64,000 nt of DNA from Streptomyces thermodiastaticus (GTDB taxonomy: Bacteria > Actinomycetota > Actinomycetes > Streptomycetales > Streptomycetaceae): assembly GCF_014656135.1 (NCBI RefSeq), contig NZ_BNBV01000006.1:62001-126000 (forward strand). Reading direction: 5' to 3'. The position numbers and the translations under genes were made by a program. The notes below the pieces were generated by a model. It made no database searches, had not been told where the DNA came from, and saw only the letters and a program-made list of their open reading frames with translations. Numbering within the stretch: the stretch's first letter is position 1; each line of letters begins with the position of its first letter. Positions 9,492 through 17,934 of this stretch are shown piece after piece.

Positions 9492-10598
9492 TCAGTCCTG
9501 CGGCAGGGGCCGGGTGTCCGGGGTGACCCGGGTGGCCGGTGTGGCGCGGACGATCGTGATCAGGCGGTCGGTCAGCTGGAGTTCAGCGACGGCGGGATCG
9601 TCGTAGCCGAGGACCCGGTGGCCGCGGACCACGCTCACCACCAGATCGTCGATGTCCCGCGGATTCCGGCCCGCCTCGGCCTTGGTGACCGGGCGTTCGA
9701 CCAGGTCCAGGCCGGTGCCCTGCTGGATGAGATCCTCCATGACCATGCCCGCGGCCGGGCTGAGCACGGACAGTCCCAGCAGTCGTCCGGCCGCGCTCGC
9801 GCTGGTGATCACCGCGTCGGCTCCGGACTGCTTGAGCAGCGGCGCGTTCTCCTCCTCGCGCACCGCCGCGACGATCTTGGCCCTGCGGTTGAGCTGCCGG
9901 GCGGTGAGCGTGACCAGCACGGCGGTGTCGTCGCGCTGGGTGGCGATGATGATCTGCCGTGCCCGCTGCACCTCCGCCCGCAGGAGCACCTCGCTGCGGG
10001 TGGCGTCCCCGACCACACCCGCGTATCCGTCGGCCGTGGCCGCCTCGATCACCTTCGAGCTGGGGTCGACCACCACGACCTGCTGCTTCTTCAGCCCCGT
10101 CGCACAGACGGTCTGGATCGCGGACCGTCCCTTCGTGCCGAAGCCGACGACAACGGTGTGATCGCGCAAGGTGGACCTCCAGCGGCTCAGGCGCCATTCC
10201 TCACGGGTGCGCTCGGTGAGCACTTCGAGCGTGGTGCCGACGAGAATGATCAGGAACGCCACGCGCAGCGGCGTGATGACGAGGATGTTGGTGAGGCGCG
10301 CACTGTCGCTGACGGGGGTGATGTCGCCGTACCCGGTGGTCGACAGGGTCACCGTGGCGTAGTACACCGCGTCGAGCAGGTCGACGCCGGTGTCGGAACC
10401 GTCGCGGTAGCCGTCGCGGTCGGCGTAGACGATCACCACGGTGATGAACAGGACCAGCAGGGCCATGGCGATCCGCTTGCCGACCTGCCGTATCGGGCGC
10501 TCCACCGCCTTCCTGGGCAGTTTCACCCGATGGGTCACCAGACGTTCGTCCGCCTGGCGCGCGATGGCGTCCTGGCCCGGAAGTTTCACGTGAAACAC
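9492..10598 (-). CDS. Two-helix potassium channel with cytoplasmic RCK/TrkA-N domain
   Basis: 368 aa. A first membrane helix at about 34-50 is followed by the pore with selectivity filter TTGYGD, a second helix, and a Rossmann RCK domain starting VVVGFGTKGRSA. The protein should form a tetrameric K+-selective channel gated by a ligand on the RCK ring, as in MthK-like channels. The GTG at 10598 overlaps the last 13 bases of moeA. A GTG at 10589 is possible. The start region coincides with a perfect parS palindrome, which therefore encodes residues 1-6. Nothing in the sequence links channel function to molybdenum metabolism, so the operon position may reflect only transcription. Confidence 0.9.
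   Translation of the reverse strand: MFHVKLPGQDAIARQADERLVTHRVKLPRKAVERPIRQVGKRIAMALLVLFITVVIVYADRDGYRDGSDTGVDLLDAVYYATVTLSTTGYGDITPVSDSARLTNILVITPLRVAFLIILVGTTLEVLTERTREEWRLSRWRSTLRDHTVVVGFGTKGRSAIQTVCATGLKKQQVVVVDPSSKVIEAATADGYAGVVGDATRSEVLLRAEVQRARQIIIATQRDDTAVLVTLTARQLNRRAKIVAAVREEENAPLLKQSGADAVITSASAAGRLLGLSVLSPAAGMVMEDLIQQGTGLDLVERPVTKAEAGRNPRDIDDLVVSVVRGHRVLGYDDPAVAELQLTDRLITIVRATPATRVTPDTRPLPQD
10583..10596. other. parS: parS centromere site (ParB binding)
   Basis: GTTTCACGTGAAAC is a perfect 14-bp palindrome identical to the Streptomyces parS consensus bound by ParB. It lies in the overlap of the moeA 3' end and the K+ channel 5' end, about 53 kb from the oriC side of the window. 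A reading of the rest of the window found no second perfect copy. Confidence 0.9.
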
Positions 10599-11956
10599 AC
10601 CCCGATTCCGGCAGCGGCCCACGGCAGGTCCAGCAGCTCGGCCTCCTGGCCGGAGCGGGCGCCCCCGGGCGGCACCACGGCCAGCGCGTCGGCCGCGGCG
10701 ACGCCCCGCAGCATGGCGGGCCCGTTGTAGCGCACCGGCACGGCCAGGTCGCCGCGCAGCACCACGGGGACGAGCCGGGTGTCGTGCGGGTGTCCGTGCA
10801 CCGCGCTCTGCAGCGGCAGCGTGTACGGCTCCGGGGCGGGGCGCGCGGCGAGCGTGCGCAGCACCGGCTCGACCAGGGTGAGCAGGCCCGAGACGGCCGC
10901 GAGCGGATTGCCGGGCAGTCCGGCGAGGAGCTGATGCCCGCCGGTGCGGGCCAGCAGCATCGGGTGACCGGGGCGCACGGCGACGCCGTCGATCAGCACT
11001 TCGGCGCCGACACGGTCCAGCACGGGATGCACATGGTCGACGGGACCGGCGGCGGTCCCGCCGGTGGTGACGATCAGCTCCGCCTCGGACCGGGTGACCG
11101 CCTGCCGCAGGGCCTCGGCCTCGTCTCCGATCCGGCGCACCCCGGTCACCTCGGCGCCCAGCGCGCGCAGCCACGGCCGCAGCATCGGGCCGAGCGCGTC
11201 CCGGACACGTCCGTCGTGCGGCAGCCCCTCGGTGAGCAGTTCGTCGCCGAGCACCAGGACCTCCACGCGCGGCCGGGGAACCGCGGCGAGCGTGTCGTAC
11301 CCGGCGGCCGCGGCCAGCCCCAGCACCGCCGGAGTGACCAGGGTGCCGGCGGGCAGCAGGTGCTCCCCGGTGCGGCACTCCTGCCCGCGCGGCCGGATGT
11401 CCTGGCCGTGCCCCACCTCGCGGACCGCGTGCAGCATGCCCTTGGCGTCGACGCGGCCGTGCTCGGAGCGCAGCACGGCCGTGGTGTCCTGCGGGATGCG
11501 GGCGCCGGTGGCGATCCGCACCGCCTCGCCGTCGGACAGCGGAGCGGGCCGCTCTTCTCCGGCCAGCGCGCCGTCGTCGCGCACGGTCCAGGGGCCGGGG
11601 CCGGCCACCGCCCAGCCGTCCATCGCCGAGGTGTCGAAGGAGGGCAGGTCGGTGAGGGCGAGCAGCGGCTCCGCAAGGACCAGGCCGAGCGCCTCCGCCA
11701 GGGGGACCGCAACGGGCGCGCGCTGCGCGGTGATGCGTGCGGCAGCGGCGGCCGCCTCCCGGGCCTGGCGCCATGGGGTGGCCCGGCGGCGGGTCTCAGG
11801 GGAGTGCGGCCTGGCGTGCTCGGCGCGCCCGGCCGGGAAGGAGGCCGGCACGGGGGCGGGGACCGGGTCGCGGCCGGGTTTCTTCACGAGGGCGAGCGCC
11901 TCCTCGACATCGAGGTCGTCGGCGTCCTGGCGGGTGTCCGCACCACGGGCGGTCAT
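10586..11956 (-). CDS. moeA: Molybdopterin molybdenumtransferase MoeA
   Basis: 456 aa. MoeA inserts molybdate into adenylylated molybdopterin to form the molybdenum cofactor. The family signature is present: SFDTSAMDGWAV near residue 105 and TTGGTAAGPVDH in the MoCF-binding domain. A roughly 65-residue Pro/Arg-rich N-terminal extension precedes the MoeA fold. The ATG at 11956 overlaps the mobA-family stop as ATGA, so the two are probably translationally coupled. The 3' end overlaps the K+ channel gene and holds a parS site. Confidence 0.93.
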   Translation of the reverse strand: MTARGADTRQDADDLDVEEALALVKKPGRDPVPAPVPASFPAGRAEHARPHSPETRRRATPWRQAREAAAAAARITAQRAPVAVPLAEALGLVLAEPLLALTDLPSFDTSAMDGWAVAGPGPWTVRDDGALAGEERPAPLSDGEAVRIATGARIPQDTTAVLRSEHGRVDAKGMLHAVREVGHGQDIRPRGQECRTGEHLLPAGTLVTPAVLGLAAAAGYDTLAAVPRPRVEVLVLGDELLTEGLPHDGRVRDALGPMLRPWLRALGAEVTGVRRIGDEAEALRQAVTRSEAELIVTTGGTAAGPVDHVHPVLDRVGAEVLIDGVAVRPGHPMLLARTGGHQLLAGLPGNPLAAVSGLLTLVEPVLRTLAARPAPEPYTLPLQSAVHGHPHDTRLVPVVLRGDLAVPVRYNGPAMLRGVAAADALAVVPPGGARSGQEAELLDLPWAAAGIGVCFT

Positions 11957-12876
11957 CCGGCGTCCGGGCGGGTGTCGGGCGTGGCGTCGGGGGCCACGTC
12001 GGGCTTGCCCTCGGCGGTGTCCTCCTGGGCCCAGCGCAGCGCGAGGGCGGCTGCCTTGCGGGCGGCCTCGGCGACCGCCTGCGGACCGCCTTCGCCGCGC
12101 GCGGCCGCGTAGCCGACGAGGAAGGTGGTCAGGGGCGCCGCGGGCCGCGCCACGCCGTGGGCGGCGTCGCGGGCGAGATCGAGCAGCACGCCGGTGTCGA
12201 CGTCCAGGTCGATGCCCAGCTCGTCCTTGACTGCGGAGATCCATTCATCCAACACGTGACCATGCTCCCTGATGCGTGCCCGGGCGGCGGCGATGTCGTC
12301 CCAGGTGTCGCAGTCGAACGACGCGGAAGGATCGGGGACTCGGGTGAGGTGCAGGGCGGCGGTCAGCCGGCGCAGGGGCAGCCCGGTCAGGGCGCCGTGT
12401 TCCCGGGCGAGCGCGGCCAGCGCGCCGCGCAGCGCCCGGGTGCGGTAGGCCGCCACGAGCGGCTGGTCACGGCCGTCGGCGTCGGTGAGCAGCACCCCGT
12501 CGGTGCGGCCGGTGTCCAGCGCGTCCAGCAGCCGCCGCACGGTGACCGGTGCGAGGAAGGGAAGGTCGGCGGAGAGGACGAGGACCTGCTCCTCGGTGAC
12601 GTGCCGCAGGCCCGCGTCGAGCGCGGCGACCGGGCCGCCTCCGGCAGGTTCCTCCCGTGCCCACCGCACCGGGCGCGCGGTGGGCCGGGGCGCGGCCACG
12701 ACCACGGTGGTGCGTGCCTCGGCGCAGGCGCCGAGGACACGGTCGAGCAGCGTCCGGCCGCCGATGCGCACCGCGGGTTTGTCCACGCCGCCGAGCCGCC
12801 GGGCGGCGCCCCCGGCCAGCACGACGGCGTCGTGGGCCGGGGCGCCGGGCGGGCCGGGATGTTCGTGGTCGGTCAC
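11953..12876 (-). CDS. mobA: MobA-like nucleotidyltransferase fused to a DUF6457-type C-terminal domain
   Basis: 307 aa. Residues 1-200 are a nucleotidyltransferase of the MobA type: the signature VVLAGGAARRLGGVDKP is present, with further motifs at SADLPFL and FDCDTWDD. MobA attaches GMP to the molybdenum cofactor. Residues 215-307 form a second helical module starting DEWISAVKDELGID, matching what is annotated as DUF6457 in actinomycetes, function unknown. The GTG at 12876 follows CATACT by 6 bases and has no clear ribosome site, so the mRNA may be leaderless. The gene overlaps moeA by ATGA. Confidence 0.85.
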   Translation of the reverse strand: MTDHEHPGPPGAPAHDAVVLAGGAARRLGGVDKPAVRIGGRTLLDRVLGACAEARTTVVVAAPRPTARPVRWAREEPAGGGPVAALDAGLRHVTEEQVLVLSADLPFLAPVTVRRLLDALDTGRTDGVLLTDADGRDQPLVAAYRTRALRGALAALAREHGALTGLPLRRLTAALHLTRVPDPSASFDCDTWDDIAAARARIREHGHVLDEWISAVKDELGIDLDVDTGVLLDLARDAAHGVARPAAPLTTFLVGYAAARGEGGPQAVAEAARKAAALALRWAQEDTAEGKPDVAPDATPDTRPDAG

Positions 12877-12882
12877 CCCCCG

Positions 12883-12888
12883 AGTATG
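12883..12888 (-). promoter_or_regulatory. -10-like CATACT before the mobA-family gene
   Basis: The hexamer lies 6 bases before the GTG at 12876, in the 69-bp gap after bkdC. It is a possible leaderless promoter that separates the molybdenum genes from the bkd operon. Confidence 0.3.
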
Positions 12889-12945
12889 CGACCCGCCCCT
12901 GAGCACAGGGAACGTGGGGGAGGTACCTGCTCGCCTCCCGCGCGG

Positions 12946-14409
12946 TCAGAGCGTGCGCAGCAGCAGTGCGGGCTGCTCGACGCAGTCCGCGACATGGCGG
13001 AGGAAGCCGCCCGCCGTGCCGCCGTCGCAGACCCGGTGGTCGAAGGTCAGCGAGAGCTGCACGACCTGGCGCACCGCCAGCTCGCCCTCGTGCACCCACG
13101 GCTTGGGGACGATGCGGCCGACGCCGAGCATGGCGGCCTCGGGATGGTTGATGATCGGTGTGGAGCCGTCGACGCCGAACACGCCGTAGTTGTTCAGCGT
13201 GAAGGTGCCGCCGGTGAGGTCCGCGGGCGTGAGCGTGCCGGCCCGGGCCGCCTCGGTGAGCCGTGCGAACTCGGCGGTGAGCGACTCGGCGTTGCGCGTG
13301 TGCGCGTCCCGGACGACGGGGACGACCAGCCCGCGGTCGGTCTGGGCGGCGAAGCCGAGGTGCACGCGGTCGAGCAGGACCACTTCCCTCGCCTGCGCGT
13401 CCACGGTGGCGTTCAGCTGCGGGTAGCGGGCGAGCGCGGCGGTGCAGATCCGTGCGAGGAGCGCGAGCAGGGAGATCTTCGCCCCGCCGGCCGCGTTCAT
13501 GGCCGCCCGGGTGCGCAGCAGCTCCGTGGCGTCGGCGTCCACCCAGCACGTCGCGTCCGGGATCTCCTGCCGGCTCCGGGTCAGCTTGTCGGCGACGGCA
13601 CCCCGGATGCCCTTGAGCGGGATGCGCCCGCCGGCTGTGGCGTCCGGCACACCCGCCGGGCGCGAGGCGAGCGGCGTGCCGCCCTGTACGGCACCGGCAT
13701 CAACGGCCCCGGCCGGAGCGGCGGCCGGGACACCGTCCGTCCCGGCAGCCGCCTTGGCCCGCAGGGCTTTCTCGACGTCCGCGCGCAGGATCAGTCCCTC
13801 GGGCCCGGAGCCGGTGAGCTTCCGCAGGTCCACGCCGTGCTGCCGGGCGAGCCGCCGCACCAGCGGGGAGATCACGGGCACGGGACCGTCCGCGGGGGCA
13901 CTCGCCGGCGGCGCAGAGGCGGCTGCGGCGTCCGCCCGGGCCGGTGCCGCGGCGGAAGAGGCGGGACCGGTGGAGGGCGCGGGGGCGGCGGTCGCCGTGT
14001 CGCGTGCGGCGGCCGGGGACGCGGCCTGACCGGCGGGCGCCAGCGGGGCGGGCCGTGTCCGGCGGCGGCGTGCCGCGCGTGAGCCGCCCGTGCCGTAGCC
14101 GACCAGGACGTTGCCGGAGCCGTCGGCCCGGTCCTCGGCGGCCCGCTCGGGCGCCTCGGACGGCTCGCCCACGGCGACCGTCAGCAGCGGCGCGCCCACG
14201 GGCAGCTCCGTGCCCTCCTCGCCGAAGCGGGCGGTGACCACGCCGCCGTAGGGGCAGGGCACCTCGACCATCGCCTTGGCCGTCTCCACCTCGACGACCG
14301 GCTGGTCCACGGCGACGACGTCGCCCACCTCGACCAGCCAGCGGACGATCTCCGCCTCGGTGAGGCCCTCACCGAGGTCGGGCAGCTTGAACTCCAGGAC
14401 CTGTGCCAT
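12946..14409 (-). CDS. bkdC: Branched-chain 2-oxoacid dehydrogenase E2 (dihydrolipoyl acyltransferase)
   Basis: 487 aa E2 core subunit. The lipoyl domain spans residues 1-80, with lipoyl-lysine 45 in ETAKAMVEV. An Ala/Pro-rich hinge follows, then the peripheral subunit-binding domain starting VISPLVRRLARQHGVDL, a second hinge, and the catalytic domain with the motif FDHRVCDGG near the C-terminus. It transfers the branched acyl group from lipoate to CoA. The ATG at 14409 overlaps the bkdB stop by one base (TGATG). There is only one lipoyl domain. No E3 gene is present in the window. Confidence 0.93.
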   Translation of the reverse strand: MAQVLEFKLPDLGEGLTEAEIVRWLVEVGDVVAVDQPVVEVETAKAMVEVPCPYGGVVTARFGEEGTELPVGAPLLTVAVGEPSEAPERAAEDRADGSGNVLVGYGTGGSRAARRRRTRPAPLAPAGQAASPAAARDTATAAPAPSTGPASSAAAPARADAAAASAPPASAPADGPVPVISPLVRRLARQHGVDLRKLTGSGPEGLILRADVEKALRAKAAAGTDGVPAAAPAGAVDAGAVQGGTPLASRPAGVPDATAGGRIPLKGIRGAVADKLTRSRQEIPDATCWVDADATELLRTRAAMNAAGGAKISLLALLARICTAALARYPQLNATVDAQAREVVLLDRVHLGFAAQTDRGLVVPVVRDAHTRNAESLTAEFARLTEAARAGTLTPADLTGGTFTLNNYGVFGVDGSTPIINHPEAAMLGVGRIVPKPWVHEGELAVRQVVQLSLTFDHRVCDGGTAGGFLRHVADCVEQPALLLRTL

Positions 14410-15413
14410 CAGCTCTCGGCCTCCCACTGCAGGCGGGCCACCGCGTCCAGGATCCGGTCGACGCCGGGCAGATGGTGCCGCTCCAGCATCGGCGGCGGGT
14501 AGGGGATGTCGAACCCGGCCACGCGCAGCACCGGGGCCTCCAGGTAGTGGAAGCAGCGCTCGGTCACCCGGGCGGCGATCTCCCCGCCCGGCCCGCCGAA
14601 GGAGCCCGACTCGTGCACGACCACGGCCCGTCCGGTGCGCCGCACCGACGCGCACACCGTCTCGTCGTCGAACGGCACCAGCGAGCGCAGGTCGACGACC
14701 TCCAGGTCCCAGCCCTCCTCACGGGCGGCCTCGGCGGCCTCCAGGCAGACGGGCAGGGACGGGCCGTAGGTGATGAGCGTGGCGCTGCGCCCGGTGCGCC
14801 GCACCACGGCACGGCCTGCCGGCTCCACGGGCGTCGGGTCGTCGGGGTTCCAGGAGTCCTTCGACCAGTACAGCCGCTTGGGTTCGAGAAAGACGACCGG
14901 GTCGTCGGAGGCGATGGCGGCGCGCAGCAGCCCGTAGGCGTCGGCGACGGTGGCGGGCGTGACGACATGGAGCCCCGGAGTCGCCATGTAGTACGCCTCG
15001 GAGGAGTCGCTGTGGTGCTCGACCCCGCCGATGCCGCCGCCGTAGGGGATGCGGATGGTCAGCGGGAGCGGCATCGTCCCGCGGGTGCGGTTGCGCATCT
15101 TCGCGACATGGCTGGCGAGCTGCTCGAACGCCGGGTAGGCGAAGGCGTCGAACTGCATCTCCACGACCGGACGCAGGCCGTACATGGCCATGCCGACGGC
15201 GGTGCCGAGGATGCCGGCCTCCGCCAGCGGGGTGTCGAAGCAGCGGTGATCGCCGAACTCCGCGGCGAGGCCGTCGGTGATGCGGAAGACGCCGCCGAGC
15301 GTGCCGACGTCCTCGCCCAGGATGTGCACGGACGGGTCGTCGGCCAGGGCGTCGCGCAGGGCGCGGGTGAGGGCCTGGGCGAAGGTGGCCGGCTTGAGCG
15401 CGACGGTGGTCAT
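14409..15413 (-). CDS. bkdB: Branched-chain 2-oxoacid dehydrogenase E1 beta subunit
   Basis: 334 aa, the usual length of the family. The transketolase-like pyrimidine-binding domain carries GEDVGTLGGVFRIT and a conserved EMQFDAFAYPA stretch, followed by a C-terminal transketolase domain with VVHESGSFGGPG. It pairs with bkdA to form the alpha2beta2 E1 that decarboxylates the 2-oxoacids of Val, Leu and Ile, which also supply branched primers for fatty acid and polyketide synthesis. The ATG at 15413 overlaps the bkdA stop as ATGA. Confidence 0.93.
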   Translation of the reverse strand: MTTVALKPATFAQALTRALRDALADDPSVHILGEDVGTLGGVFRITDGLAAEFGDHRCFDTPLAEAGILGTAVGMAMYGLRPVVEMQFDAFAYPAFEQLASHVAKMRNRTRGTMPLPLTIRIPYGGGIGGVEHHSDSSEAYYMATPGLHVVTPATVADAYGLLRAAIASDDPVVFLEPKRLYWSKDSWNPDDPTPVEPAGRAVVRRTGRSATLITYGPSLPVCLEAAEAAREEGWDLEVVDLRSLVPFDDETVCASVRRTGRAVVVHESGSFGGPGGEIAARVTERCFHYLEAPVLRVAGFDIPYPPPMLERHHLPGVDRILDAVARLQWEAES

Positions 15414-16552
15414 CGGGCCGCCCCCTCCTCCTCCGCCTCGGCCTGCAGCTCGGCCTGGAGCATCCGCTGCTGCTCGCGCAGCTGCGGCGTGGGCTCGGCG
15501 TAGACGTGCTCGAACAGGTCCAGCGGGTCGAGCACCGGGTCCTGGTTCATGCGCTCCCGCAGGCGCGCGGCCATCGTCTCGGCGTCCTCGCGGACGGCGG
15601 CGATGCCCGCCTCGTCGATCAGACCCCGCTCGGTCAGCTCCCGTTCCAGCAGCTGGAGGGGGTCGTGGCCGCGCCAGGCCTCGACCTCGTCGTCGGTGCG
15701 GTAGCGGGTGGCGTCGTCGGCGTTGGTGTGGGCGTCGATGCGGTAGGTCACCGCCTCCACGAGGGTCGGGCCGCCGCCCGCCCGCGCCCGCCGTACCGCG
15801 TCGCGGAGCACCTCGTGCACGGCGGCGGCGTCGTTGCCGTCGACCAGGCGGCCCGGGATGCCGTAGCCGACGGCCTTGTGGGCCAGGGAGGGGGCCGCGG
15901 TCTGCTTGCTGAGCGGGACGGAGATGGCGAACCCGTTGTTCTGCACCAGGAAGACCACCGGGGCCTGCCAGACGGCGGCGAAGTTCAGCGCCTCGTGGAA
16001 GTCGCCCTCGCTGGTGCCTCCGTCGCCGACCATGGCGAGCGCCACCACGTCGTCGCCCTTGAGGCGGGCCGCGTGGGCCAGGCCGACGGCGTGCGGCAGC
16101 TGCGTGGACAACGGGGTGGACAGCGGGGCGACACGGTGGGCGCAGGGGTCCCAGCCGGTGTGCCAGTCGCCGCGCAGCAGGGTGAGCGCCTCGACGGGGT
16201 CGACGCCGCGGGTCACGACGGCGAGCGTGTCGCGATAGCTGGGGAAGAGCCAGTCGCGGTCCGCGAGGACCAGGGCGGCGGCGACCTCACAGGCCTCCTG
16301 GCCGGTGCTGGAGGGGTAGACGGCCAGCCGGCCCTGCTTGGTCAGGGCGGTGGCCTGCGTGTTGTACCGGCGGCCGTGCACCAGCTTGACGTACAGACGG
16401 TGCAGCAGCTCCGGGTCGGCCTGTGCCGCTGCCGGCGTGCCGAGGACGCGGCAGGGCTCCGGGTCGGGCAGCAGCGGCGCGGGGTCGGTGCGGGGCTGCC
16501 AGGCGGGCGGCGGCGATGGCCGGTAGGCACCCCGCTGCTCCATGACCGTCAT
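15410..16552 (-). CDS. bkdA: Branched-chain 2-oxoacid dehydrogenase E1 alpha subunit
   Basis: 380 aa. The ThDP motif GDGGTSEGDFHEALNFA with the following QNNG, and the phosphorylation-loop-like RIDAHTNADDATRYR, place it with E1 alpha. Context decides between substrates: the gene heads bkdABC and is divergent from a Lrp-type regulator, as in the characterised Streptomyces branched-chain cluster. The ATG at 16552 has a strong GAGGAGGTG 6 bases upstream. A PaaR-type palindrome lies 60 bp upstream. The first gene of the window is a paralogue. Confidence 0.92.
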   Translation of the reverse strand: MTVMEQRGAYRPSPPPAWQPRTDPAPLLPDPEPCRVLGTPAAAQADPELLHRLYVKLVHGRRYNTQATALTKQGRLAVYPSSTGQEACEVAAALVLADRDWLFPSYRDTLAVVTRGVDPVEALTLLRGDWHTGWDPCAHRVAPLSTPLSTQLPHAVGLAHAARLKGDDVVALAMVGDGGTSEGDFHEALNFAAVWQAPVVFLVQNNGFAISVPLSKQTAAPSLAHKAVGYGIPGRLVDGNDAAAVHEVLRDAVRRARAGGGPTLVEAVTYRIDAHTNADDATRYRTDDEVEAWRGHDPLQLLERELTERGLIDEAGIAAVREDAETMAARLRERMNQDPVLDPLDLFEHVYAEPTPQLREQQRMLQAELQAEAEEEGAAR

Positions 16553-16611
16553 GACGGCACCTCCTCGTGGGAGCGGCTACGGACGGCGCGTCGAGGTGAC
16601 CCGCCTCACCT

Positions 16612-16625
16612 ACCGATTGTTCGGT
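16612..16625 (-). promoter_or_regulatory. PaaR-type operator upstream of bkdA (one mismatch)
   Basis: ACCGATTGTTCGGT differs by one base from the perfect ACCGATCGTTCGGT between paaH and paaN. It lies 60 bp upstream of the bkdA ATG, where a promoter spacer would fall: TTGTGT and TAGGTG flank it on the minus strand. Binding by the TetR regulator encoded at 17.3-17.9 kb is inferred. Confidence 0.6.
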
Positions 16626-16659
16626 CGCCGACACAATTTGGCTACAGGCGGCCCCAGGC

Positions 16660-16668
16660 TGTGGACAA
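16660..16668 (-). other. DnaA box in the bkd intergenic region
   Basis: TTGTCCACA on the minus strand, an exact match to the Streptomyces DnaA box. It is isolated and could act on transcription or by titrating DnaA. Confidence 0.5.
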
Positions 16669-16688
16669 ACGGTTCTTCGCTCCGTGGG

Positions 16689-16707
16689 ATGGACGCAGTA
16701 CGTCCAT
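16689..16707. promoter_or_regulatory. Inverted repeat directly upstream of bkdR
   Basis: ATGGACG, 5 bases, CGTCCAT. The 7-bp arms are perfect and end 19 bp before the bkdR ATG. The length and position suit an Lrp/AsnC-family autoregulatory site, which is inference. Confidence 0.5.
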
Positions 16708-16726
16708 GGTAGGGAGGTGGCGGCAC

Positions 16727-17224
16727 ATGGCACCTGAACAATTGGCCGACGACCCGGACGGGAGCCCCCTGCCGCCGCCGCGCCCGCTGGACGCCGTCGA
16801 CCACGACATCCTCCGCATACTCCAGACGGACGGCCGTGCCTCGATCCGCTCGGTCGCCGAACGGGTGCACGTCTCGCGCGCCAACGCCTACGCCCGGATC
16901 AACCGCCTCGTCGAGGACGGCGTCATCCGCGGCTTCGGGGCGCGCGTCGACCACGAACGGGCCGGGCAGGGAACGTCGGCGTACATCACGCTGAAGATCG
17001 TGCAGAACTCCTGGCGGACGGTGCGCGAGCAGCTGCGCACACTGCCCGGCGCCTCCCACATCGCCCTGGTGGGCGGTGACTTCGACGTGCTGCTCCTGGT
17101 GCACACGCCGGACAACCGGGCCCTGCGCGAGGTGGTGCTGACCCGCCTGCAGGCCATCCCCGAGGTCCTCAGCACGCGCACCCTGCTGGTGTTCGAGGAG
17201 GAGGACGTGGAGCCGCAGGGCTGA
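16727..17224 (+). CDS. bkdR: Lrp/AsnC-family regulator of branched-chain catabolism
   Basis: 165 aa. The N-terminal winged helix-turn-helix spans about residues 25-75 (DAVDHDILRILQTDGRASIR, then VSRANAYARINRLVEDG). The C-terminal RAM ligand-binding domain has the fold pattern HIALVGGDFDVLLLVHTPD. It is likely to sense an amino acid and control the divergent bkdABC operon. The ATG at 16727 has GGGAGG about 10 bases upstream, and an inverted repeat lies just before that. Longer upstream in-frame starts are not supported by the family length. Confidence 0.88.
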   Translation: MAPEQLADDPDGSPLPPPRPLDAVDHDILRILQTDGRASIRSVAERVHVSRANAYARINRLVEDGVIRGFGARVDHERAGQGTSAYITLKIVQNSWRTVREQLRTLPGASHIALVGGDFDVLLLVHTPDNRALREVVLTRLQAIPEVLSTRTLLVFEEEDVEPQG

Positions 17225-17343
17225 CGCGGAACGGGCCCGTCCGCCGCGTGGTCCGCCCGGAAGGACGTCCGTGCCCGGCCCGCCGGCGCTCACCCCCGCA
17301 CCGGCATCGCGGCAAGCCGCGACCGCCCCGCGGCCCGGACGCC

Positions 17344-17934
17344 TCACCCGTCCCGGCGCAGCCCGCCGAAGGCCAGCGTCACCACGGCGTCGGCCACCTC
17401 GCGCTCGCCCATGCCGCGACCGTCCGGCCGGTACCACTCCACGATCGAGTTGATCATGCCGAAGACGAGCCGGGTCGCCAGCCGCACCTCCACGTCGCCG
17501 CGCACGTCGCCGTCCGCGGCGGCCGCCTTCATCAGCTCGGCCACCCGGTGGTCGAACTCCCGGCGCCGCTCCAGCGCCCACCGCTCGGTCGCGGTGTTGC
17601 CGCGCACCCGCAGCAGCAGTGTCACGTAGGGGAGTTCGGCGATGAGCACCTCGACCATGCGCCGTACGACGTGCTCCAGCCGCTCGGCGGCGCGGCCCGT
17701 GCGTGCCTGCTCCTCGTCGAGGATCCCGAAGAGCCGGTCCAGTGCCCGGCTGACGGCGCGGCGCAGCAACTCCTCCTTGCCGGCGACATGGTGGTAGATC
17801 GACGACTTGGAGATCCCGGCGGCCTTCGACAGGTGCTCCATGGACGTGCCGTCATAGCCGCGCTCGTTGAAGACGCGCACCGCCACGGACAGCAGCGTCT
17901 CGGGGGTGTACGTGTCGCGCTTGGCGGTGGTCAT
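17344..17934 (-). CDS. paaR: TetR-family repressor, probable PaaR
   Basis: 196 aa. The N-terminal TetR helix-turn-helix has GTSMEHLSKAAGISKSSIYHH, and an all-helical ligand domain follows. The ATG at 17934 overlaps the paaH stop as ATGA, so the two are co-transcribed and coupled. TetR regulators of this position in actinobacteria (PaaR) respond to phenylacetyl-CoA and bind palindromes of the form ACCGNNCGNNCGGT. Such sites occur here at 19536 and 24824 and, imperfectly, at 16612. The effector is inferred from context. Confidence 0.8.
   Translation of the reverse strand: MTTAKRDTYTPETLLSVAVRVFNERGYDGTSMEHLSKAAGISKSSIYHHVAGKEELLRRAVSRALDRLFGILDEEQARTGRAAERLEHVVRRMVEVLIAELPYVTLLLRVRGNTATERWALERRREFDHRVAELMKAAAADGDVRGDVEVRLATRLVFGMINSIVEWYRPDGRGMGEREVADAVVTLAFGGLRRDG

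Noticed and set aside
10518..10534. Second possible parS near GTTTCAC at the K+ channel 5' end
   Set aside because: Only the left half matches (GTTTCACCCGATG). The right half of the palindrome is missing. The same holds at 21708.
15277..15912. Arg/Pro-rich plus frames in the bkd operon
   Set aside because: Shadows of bkdA and bkdB.
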